Of a stretch of 64,000 nucleotides of DNA, positions 58,816 through 64,000 are shown piece after piece. How positions within the stretch are numbered: position 1 is the stretch's first letter; each line of letters begins with the position of its first letter. This DNA is from Pseudomonadota bacterium. GTDB taxonomy: Bacteria > Pseudomonadota > Alphaproteobacteria > Acetobacterales > Acetobacteraceae. The notes under the pieces were generated by a model. It saw only the letters and a program-made list of their open reading frames with translations, did no database searches and was not told the origin of the DNA. Where the stretch lies: positions 124,001 to 188,000 of the forward strand of contig JAJYYH010000033.1 in NCBI GenBank assembly GCA_021801255.1, given 5' to 3'. The position numbers and the translations under genes were made by a program.

Positions 58816-60327
58816 ATGCTCGACCATCCCCATGCCCCGCCTGCTTCGCCGAGCCTCGATGAACGGGCATTGGCGAAGGCGCTTTCCGGCCATCATTTCA
58901 TCGGCGGAAGGTTTGTCGCGGCCCATGGCCGCCGCAGCTTCGCAGTGCACAATCCCGCGACCGGGGAGGAAATCGCCCGCGCCGCCGAGGGCGACGCGCA
59001 TGACGTCGCCACGGCGGTCGAGAACGCGGCGCATGCGCAGGTTTCCTGGGCGCGGACGCCGGCGCGCAAGCGCGGCGCCCTGGTCGCGCAATGCGCCGCC
59101 TTGCTTACCGAGCACGCCGAGGAACTCGCCCGCCTGATCGCGCTTGAGACCGGCAAGGCGCTGCGCACCGAAAGTCGCGTCGAGGCCGGCGTGGTGGCCG
59201 ATATCCTGAGCTTTTTCGGCGGGCTGGGGAGCGAGTTGAAGGGCGAGAGCGTGCCTTTCGCTCCCGATGTCCTCGCCGTCACGGTGCGCGAGCCGCTCGG
59301 CGTGGTCGGCGCGATCATTCCGTGGAACGTGCCGATGCTGCTGATGGCGCTGAAAATCGCCCCGGCCTTGGTCGCGGGCAACACGGTGGTGGTGAAATCC
59401 GCCGAGGAGGCGCCGCTCGCGGTCTTGCGGGTGTGCGAGCTGATGAACCGCATCCTGCCGCCGGGCTGTTTCAATATGCTGTCGGGCTTCGGCCCGGAAT
59501 GCGGCGCGCCCCTCGTCGAGCACCCCAAGGTGCGGAAACTGACCTTCACCGGCAGCGTCGAGGTCGGGCGCATCGTCGCCCGCGCGGCGGCCGAAAAGCT
59601 CATTCCCGTCACGCTGGAACTCGGCGGCAAGAGCCCAATGATCGTCTTCGCCGATTGCGATTTCGAGAAAACCGTGATGGGCGCCATCACCTCGATGCGC
59701 TTCACCCGCCAGGGCCAGAGCTGCACCGCGGCCAGCCGCATCTATGTCGAGCGGGGGCTGTTCGAGCGTTTCGTGGATGCTCTCGCGGCCAAGGTGGACG
59801 CCATGGTGATGGGCGATCCGCTCGATGAAAAAACCGATATCGGCGCCATCATCAGCCCCGGCCAGTTCGAGAAAGTCGAGGGTTTCATCGCCGAGGGCTT
59901 GGCCACGCCGGGCGCTGCGGCGCGCGTCTGTAGCGCGATGCCAAAAGACCCGGCGCTCAAGAAGGGGCTGTTCTTGCGCCCGCACATCTTCACCGGCCTC
60001 CCCCGCGAGAGCCGGCTGGTGCGCGAGGAGATTTTCGGCCCCGTCACCTGCGTCTTCCCCTTCGATGACGCCGAAGCGGTGCTGGCCGAGGCCAATGACA
60101 GCGAATACGGCCTCGCCGCCTCGCTCTGGACCAACAACCTCAAGCGCGGCCTCGATCTCGCCCATCGTCTCGAAGCGGGGCTGGTGCAGATCAACCAGAA
60201 CCTCGTGGTGCAGGCCAATCTCTCCTATGGCGGCGTGAAAAGCTCGGGGCTTGGCAAGGAAGCGAGCCTGGAGGCCATGCTCGAACATTTCACCCATAAG
60301 AAGACGATCATGGTGAATTACGGGTAA
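58816..60327 (+). CDS. NAD(P)+-dependent aldehyde dehydrogenase
   Basis: A 503-residue ALDH-superfamily enzyme. It shows FIGGRFVAAHGRRSFAVHNP, VGAIIPWNVPMLLMALKIAP, VKSAEEAPLAV, FTGSVEVGRIVARAAAEKLI, the general-base Glu in VTLELGGKSP and the catalytic Cys in RQGQSCTAASRIYVERG, and EEIFGPVTCVFPFDDAE. GGGAGGAAAA precedes ATG 58816. It is divergent from the CoA-transferase operon. Substrate unknown; a vanillin/succinate-semialdehyde-like role is only a guess. Confidence 0.93.
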   Translation: MLDHPHAPPASPSLDERALAKALSGHHFIGGRFVAAHGRRSFAVHNPATGEEIARAAEGDAHDVATAVENAAHAQVSWARTPARKRGALVAQCAALLTEHAEELARLIALETGKALRTESRVEAGVVADILSFFGGLGSELKGESVPFAPDVLAVTVREPLGVVGAIIPWNVPMLLMALKIAPALVAGNTVVVKSAEEAPLAVLRVCELMNRILPPGCFNMLSGFGPECGAPLVEHPKVRKLTFTGSVEVGRIVARAAAEKLIPVTLELGGKSPMIVFADCDFEKTVMGAITSMRFTRQGQSCTAASRIYVERGLFERFVDALAAKVDAMVMGDPLDEKTDIGAIISPGQFEKVEGFIAEGLATPGAAARVCSAMPKDPALKKGLFLRPHIFTGLPRESRLVREEIFGPVTCVFPFDDAEAVLAEANDSEYGLAASLWTNNLKRGLDLAHRLEAGLVQINQNLVVQANLSYGGVKSSGLGKEASLEAMLEHFTHKKTIMVNYG

Positions 60328-60351
60328 AGCCCCCCTCGGCGCCAAAAATAA

Positions 60352-60377
60352 GGGCCTCGCACCGCGAGGCCCTTTTT
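60352..60377. terminator. Bidirectional rho-independent terminator
   Basis: GGGCCTCGC (60352-60360) and GCGAGGCCC (60364-60372) form a perfect 9-bp stem with a three-base loop, followed by TTTTT on the plus strand. On the minus strand the stem is followed by TTATTTTT. It lies between the convergent ALDH and DegP genes and should stop transcription from both sides. Confidence 0.92.
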
Positions 60378-60396
60378 CGTGGGGGGAAAAGCCCGA

Positions 60397-61956
60397 TCAG
60401 CCCTTGTCGGACCTCGTAGCCTTGTCGGAATTCCCGAGATCGACCGCGACATAGGCGGCGGTGCCGTGACGCAGGATGCGCAAAGCGACGGCATGGTGCG
60501 CATGGGCGGATTTCTTGATCAGCTTGACCGCCTCTTCGGGGTTTTCGACCGGCGCGGTGCCGACGCCGATCACCACGTCGCCGGGCTCAAGACCCGCCTG
60601 TTCCGCCGGTGAGCCGGGTTCAACCGCGGCGATGACGGCGCCGTGGCTGCCCTCGGGCACGCCAAGCTGCGCGCGCGCCTCGGGCGAGAGCGGCTGGAGG
60701 GCTAGGCCAAGATGCTCCTGGCCCGCCGCCGCCGCGCCGGCATGGGCGGCGCCGGGCTCGTCGGGGAGCGCGGCGATGGTCACCGTCTCGTCCTGGCTGG
60801 CACCGTTGCGGAGCACGCTGACATGCGCCGTAGCCCCCGGCTTGAGGCCGGCGATCTCGCGCGCCAGATCGCGCGGATCGGCAACCGCGTTGCCGTTGAC
60901 GGCGGTGATCACGTCACCCGGCTCGATGCCGGCGAGCGCGGCGGGGGAGTGCGGCTCGACATTGGCGACCAGCGCGCCCTTGGCCCCGCCCTTGCCGGTC
61001 GGTAGATCCAGCGCCGCCTCGATGTCGGGCGCCACCGGCTGTGCCGCGACGCCGAGATAGCCGCGCGTGACATGGCCCGAGGTCTCGATATCGGCGATCA
61101 CGGTTTTCACCAGATTGGAGGGGATGGCGAAGCCGATGCCGATACTGCCGCCCGAGGGCGAGAGGATCGCGGTATTGACGCCGACCACCTTGCCATCCTG
61201 GGTGAACAGCGGCCCGCCGGAATTGCCCTGGTTGATCGGCGCATCGACCTGGATGAAATTGTCATAGGGGCCGGCGCCGATGTCGCGCCCCTTGGCCGAG
61301 ACGATGCCGGCGGTGACGGTGCCGCCGAGGCCGAACGGATTGCCCATGGCGATCACCCACTGGCCAGGCTTGAGCGCGTGCGAATCGCCGAGCGTCACGG
61401 CGGGCAGCGGATGATCGGCCTTGACCTTGAGCACCGCGAGGTCGGTGCGGGCATCGCGCCCGATCACGGTGGCCGGCAACTCGGTGCCGTCATCGAGCGT
61501 CACCATCACCGATTTGGCGTCCTTCACCACATGGTTGTTGGTGACGATGATGCCGTTCGGGTCAACGATGAAGCCCGAGCCGCGGGCCTCGATCATCTGG
61601 GGATGCGGCGGTGCCGCGTCGTTCGGCCCCATCCCGAAGGGCATGGGCATGGGCGCCGGGCCCTCGTCATCGACCGCGCTCGCCTTGAGCTTGCTAGTGA
61701 TCGAGACCACCGCCGGTTTCACGCGGCTCACGATCTCCGAGAAATCGGCCATCACCGCGTGGGTTGCCGGCGCCGCTGTCGCGGCCTCGCTCGCGGCATG
61801 GCCGCGTTCGATGGCCGCGTAGCCGCCGAGCATGGTGCCGGCAAGCAAGAGAGAGGCGAGCAAGCCCTTGGCGCCCGCCGTGTGGCGGGGGCGGAGATTG
61901 GGGCGGGGGGTGGGCGAGGGGTTGGCAATCGGTTCGACGGGTTCTCTGATTGACAT
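60397..61956 (-). CDS. DegP/HtrA-type periplasmic serine protease
   Basis: A 519-residue Do-family protease/chaperone of the periplasm. A Pro-rich N-terminus and a hydrophobic segment (about residues 30-50, KGLLASLLLAGTMLGGYAAI) act as export signal or anchor. The trypsin-like domain carries the triad: His in IIVTNNHVVKDA, Asp in ARTDLAVLKV, Ser in PINQGNSGGPLFTQDG. Two PDZ domains follow (RGYLGVAAQPV...; EHLGLALQPLS...). CAGGAGA supports ATG 61956. It probably degrades misfolded envelope proteins. Confidence 0.96.
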   Translation of the reverse strand: MSIREPVEPIANPSPTPRPNLRPRHTAGAKGLLASLLLAGTMLGGYAAIERGHAASEAATAAPATHAVMADFSEIVSRVKPAVVSITSKLKASAVDDEGPAPMPMPFGMGPNDAAPPHPQMIEARGSGFIVDPNGIIVTNNHVVKDAKSVMVTLDDGTELPATVIGRDARTDLAVLKVKADHPLPAVTLGDSHALKPGQWVIAMGNPFGLGGTVTAGIVSAKGRDIGAGPYDNFIQVDAPINQGNSGGPLFTQDGKVVGVNTAILSPSGGSIGIGFAIPSNLVKTVIADIETSGHVTRGYLGVAAQPVAPDIEAALDLPTGKGGAKGALVANVEPHSPAALAGIEPGDVITAVNGNAVADPRDLAREIAGLKPGATAHVSVLRNGASQDETVTIAALPDEPGAAHAGAAAAGQEHLGLALQPLSPEARAQLGVPEGSHGAVIAAVEPGSPAEQAGLEPGDVVIGVGTAPVENPEEAVKLIKKSAHAHHAVALRILRHGTAAYVAVDLGNSDKATRSDKG

Positions 61957-62110
61957 CGCATGTCTCCTGCACAAAAGAAGTGGCGTTGCCACGACAGGTG
62001 GAGATATGAGCGTCTTGTCCGAACATTGCCGTGACGGCGCAATGAAAACGGCGCAATGACAGACCTGTCATGCGCAAGTTATGATTAAGGAATGCCCAGG
62101 ATCATCTTGG

Positions 62111-62185
62111 GCCGGGTTAGCACAGGGGTAGTGCAGCGGTTTTGTAAACCGAAGGCCGGGGGTTCAAATCCCTCACCCGGCACCA
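62111..62185 (+). tRNA. tRNA-Thr(TGT)
   Basis: A 75-base tRNA including encoded CCA. Acceptor GCCGGGT pairs with ACCCGGC; the anticodon arm CGGT/ACCG closes loop TTTGTAA with anticodon TGT; the T loop is TTCAAAT in GGGGGTTCAAATCCCTC. It is immediately followed by the AT-rich spacer. Confidence 0.96.
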
Positions 62186-62297
62186 ATCAAATCATATAGT
62201 TAATGGAATAGCGGCTTTTGCGTATCTGGCATTGCCATGGCGATGCTATGTCCGCGCATTTTACTTGTATCGCCAATCATAGCCTGCCGAGGGGTAT

Positions 62298-62348
62298 GAA
62301 TGCCATCACAAGACGAATGCCGTCACAAGACGAATGCCGTCACAAGAG
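62298..62348. repeat. Tandem repeat, 17-bp unit x3
   Basis: GAATGCCATCACAAGAC (62298-62314), GAATGCCGTCACAAGAC (62315-62331) and GAATGCCGTCACAAGAG (62332-62348), each differing at one position from its neighbour. It lies 113 bases after tRNA-Thr. Confidence 0.93.
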
Positions 62349-62398
62349 GCGGGCGACCGTCGACTGCCTTGCTGTCCAACGGGGCTCAATCCGGGTTC

Positions 62399-62507
62399 GC
62401 GGCCTGAGAGTTTGCAAAAGAATGCCCTCGCGCCCGGAATTGATCGAAAATAGCAAAATTTCCCCGGGGTATTGGTTTTCAAGTTCGATTGTTTGCAGGC
62501 TCTGAAC
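62399..62507 (-). repeat. Dispersed ~110-bp repeat, copy 2
   Basis: The reverse complement of this segment aligns end to end with 26290-26401. The strongest block, GCGGCCTGAGAGTTTG then AAAAGAATGCCCTCGCG, has about one mismatch in 35; the centre is diverged. The internal inverted repeat of copy 1 is largely degraded here (about 10 of 14 positions pair). Confidence 0.85.
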
Positions 62508-62794
62508 GTCAGTCCTGGCCGCGATGGCATCTGTCGGGGTCGCAATTGCCCGCATCCTGCCGCGATGCACTTGCTGCCAGCGTGCCATACACAAGATGGT
62601 ATTATGACACAGTAAGATCAAAGGCGGCGTTATGAGCGCTGCATTCGGTCAAAGACAGGCGGCGTTCAGCGGATGGATATTTTCAAAAAATGGGTGTTTC
62701 GAAATCTCCGCACCGAGATGCCCGCGTTTATCTCGTTATGTCTGCGTTTGTCTCGTTAGAAATCTTATCGCGGATATTAAATGAAATGCAAAGG

Positions 62795-62824
62795 TTGACA
62801 TGTCCAGTGCAAAACGTCTAGACT
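62795..62824 (+). promoter_or_regulatory. Sigma-70-like promoter for the GH13-like gene
   Basis: TTGACA (62795-62800), an 18-base spacer and TAGACT (62819-62824). A transcript would begin near 62830-62832, at or just before ATG 62832, so the message may be leaderless. Evidence is pattern only. Confidence 0.5.
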
Positions 62825-62831
62825 AACATGG

Positions 62832-64000
62832 ATGCGAGAGAAAAACCGCAACATATCGCTACAGAAAAACAATAATAACATCTATTACCTGCATGTGTTA
62901 CTCACCGGCCCGGCCTCGGCGTGGAACGAGGCGCTTGATCGTTGTGCCGGCATGGGCTTTGGGCAGGTTTTACTTCCGCCCCTTGTTGCGCCGGGAAGCG
63001 GGGGCAACCTGTTTCTCGCCGGCGACCTGGACCTGCCGCATCCCGCTTGTGCCTGGCACGGGGATACGACGGCGCTGGTCGCGCATCTCGCCGGCTTGTG
63101 CCGGGCGCGCGGCGTGCGGCCCCTGGTCGATCTCGTGCTCGATCAGGTCGCAGCGGATGGCGCCTTGCGCCACGCGCATGCCGATCTTTTCGAAGCCGCG
63201 GATGGGCCCGCCGGCCTCGATCCGCGCATCCCCCGCGCCGGGTTTGGCGCCGTGCGTGCGCTGTGGGATGTGCCGGACGCCGCCGCCGCCCTGATCGCGC
63301 TCTGGACCGCGCGGCTGCGCGGCTGGGCGGATGCGGGGCTTGGCGGGGTTCGGCTTCTCGGGCTCGGCGCCGTGCCGGGAGCCCATCTCGCCGGTCTCAT
63401 CGCCGGTGTGCGGCAACACGCGCCGGATTTCCGTTTCCTCGGCTGGACACCGGGCGTGCCCCGGACGCGCTATGCCGAATGGCGCGGCGCTGGGCTCGAT
63501 CTCGTGTTCTGCTCGCTGCCGTGGTGGAATTTTCGTGACGGCTGGTTCTGGGATGAAATCGCGGCGCTGCGCGATGTCGCGCCGGTCGCGGCGGCGCCGG
63601 AGGCGCCTTGCGGCCACCGCCTCGCCACACAATGGCAGAGCCCGGCGCTGCTTCGTGCTTTCTATCTGCGCGCGCTCCGCCTTGCCGCCGTGCTCGGCGC
63701 CGGCTGGCTTCTGCCGATGGGGTTCGAATACGCGGCCGGCCGCGCCCTGCCCGATGCCGATCCCCGCCCCGACGATTTCGCCGCCATGCGCAACGACGCC
63801 CCCTTCGATCTCACCGCTGAAATCGCCGCGCTCAACACGTCGCGCAACGAGATCGCGGGTCTCGCCGCGGGGGAGGCGCGGCTGCTGACCGGGCCGGGCG
63901 GGGATGCCATCGCGCTGCTTCGCGGCAACGCCGCGGAGGCCACGGCGCTGGCGCTTCTCAATACCCGCCTCGAAGCGACAAACACGCTGCGTTGCGCCGA
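62832..64000 (+). CDS. GH13/GlgE-like alpha-amylase family protein, partial (C-terminus beyond right edge)
   Basis: A frame open to the window edge (389 codons). After an AT-rich, Asn-rich N-terminus (MREKNRNISLQKNNNNIYYL), the sequence follows a GH13 barrel: GMGFGQVLLPPLVAPG, LAGLCRARGVRPLVDLVLDQ, AHADLFE, then WADAGLGGVRLLGLGAVPGA and LPMGFEYAAGRALP. The pattern is closest to GlgE-type maltosyltransferases. The usual nucleophile segment (GFRxDA) reads GVRLLG, and the usual acid/base segment (FLAE) reads FLGW, so both catalytic residues appear lost. The start could be ATG 62832 or a GTG near 62893; neither has a clear ribosome site. Confidence 0.65.
   Translation, partial: MREKNRNISLQKNNNNIYYLHVLLTGPASAWNEALDRCAGMGFGQVLLPPLVAPGSGGNLFLAGDLDLPHPACAWHGDTTALVAHLAGLCRARGVRPLVDLVLDQVAADGALRHAHADLFEAADGPAGLDPRIPRAGFGAVRALWDVPDAAAALIALWTARLRGWADAGLGGVRLLGLGAVPGAHLAGLIAGVRQHAPDFRFLGWTPGVPRTRYAEWRGAGLDLVFCSLPWWNFRDGWFWDEIAALRDVAPVAAAPEAPCGHRLATQWQSPALLRAFYLRALRLAAVLGAGWLLPMGFEYAAGRALPDADPRPDDFAAMRNDAPFDLTAEIAALNTSRNEIAGLAAGEARLLTGPGGDAIALLRGNAAEATALALLNTRLEATNTLRCA

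Larger units (their letters stand above)
62186..62831. other. AT-richer spacer beside tRNA-Thr
   Basis: About 650 bases without a convincing gene; base composition is clearly less GC-rich than the rest of the window. It contains a 17-bp tandem array (62298-62348), repeat copy 2 (62399-62507), a doubled segment around 62708-62750 (GCGTTTATCTCGTTATGTCT, then GCGTTTGTCTCGTTAG), and a promoter-like element at 62795-62824. Short frames here (e.g. 62218-62505 plus) lack recognisable domains or ribosome sites and cross the repeats. Confidence 0.7.

Noticed and set aside
62218-62505. Small plus-strand gene in the spacer after tRNA-Thr (95 codons)
   Set aside because: It runs through the 17-bp tandem array and repeat copy 2, has no ribosome site and no domain.

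Overview
The window is 64 kb of a high-GC alphaproteobacterial chromosome, most likely from the Rhodospirillales/Acetobacteraceae; the family is an inference and the genus cannot be fixed from the sequence. Alphaproteobacterial markers are FlaF, a DUF1217 flagellar protein, a GapR-type DUF2312 protein, DUF1244, a hemC-hemD-mitofilin-hemY run, a Mg-type HemB, and the order fliF-fliG-fliH-fliN-flbD, which is the order of the fliF operon in Caulobacter. Genes are packed tightly, often with ATGA, GTGA or TTGA stop/start overlaps. Almost everything is chromosomal housekeeping. I see no phage genes, insertion sequences, transposases or CRISPR arrays.

Layout. 1-2.2 kb: DUF1217 protein (cut by the left edge), flagellin and FlaF. 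2.2-5.1 kb (minus): tsaD-rlmJ-gpsA. 5.1-9.2 kb (plus): hemC-hemD-mic60-hemY. 9.3-18.4 kb (plus): fliF, fliG, fliH, fliN, flbD, flhA, flhF and fleN/flhG, covering the basal-body MS ring, switch, export gate and number/placement control. 18.4-19.9 kb (minus): a secreted carboxymuconolactone-decarboxylase-like protein and a membrane-anchored Clp-fold protease. 20-24 kb (plus): htpG, an M17 aminopeptidase and a MarR regulator. 24-30.1 kb (minus): heptose-7-phosphate kinase, an AmpG-like permease, typA, a metallo-beta-lactamase-fold hydrolase and rsmI. 30.1-32.8 kb (plus): an LpoA-like lipoprotein, a PhoR-like kinase and tRNA-Val. 32.8-37.7 kb (minus): a glycerate kinase-pyruvate kinase-TatA-ThDP enzyme operon. 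37.8-38.4 kb: DUF1244 and GapR. 38.5-47.6 kb (minus): a complete MdtABC-type RND efflux operon with its outer-membrane channel. 48-58.7 kb (minus): penicillin acylase, RNase E/G, maf, infA, hisD, hisG, hemB, a beta-propeller protein, an alpha/beta hydrolase and a CaiB-type CoA transferase. 58.8-60.3 kb (plus): aldehyde dehydrogenase and a bidirectional terminator. 60.4-62 kb (minus): a DegP/HtrA protease. 62.1 kb: tRNA-Thr, then an AT-rich spacer, then the start of a GH13/GlgE-like gene cut by the right edge.

How the parts fit together. The flagellar block is one presumed transcription unit under a FlbD-type sigma-54 activator encoded inside it. Heme synthesis appears twice (hemCD and hemB), at separate sites. 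Envelope functions are frequent: AmpG, LpoA, DegP, TatA, RND efflux and penicillin acylase.

The most unusual signals are not genes. One is a dispersed repeat of about 110 bp, present twice in opposite orientation; it fills the typA-ampG spacer and lies in the AT-rich spacer beside tRNA-Thr. The other is a recurrent pattern of 13-18 bp tandem duplications (2-4 imperfect copies) in spacers, often abutting start or stop codons. Unusual protein features include GAFSGA in FlbD, a GVTD motif in the heptose kinase, an Ala-rich insertion in one RND pump and apparent loss of both catalytic residues in the GH13-like protein.
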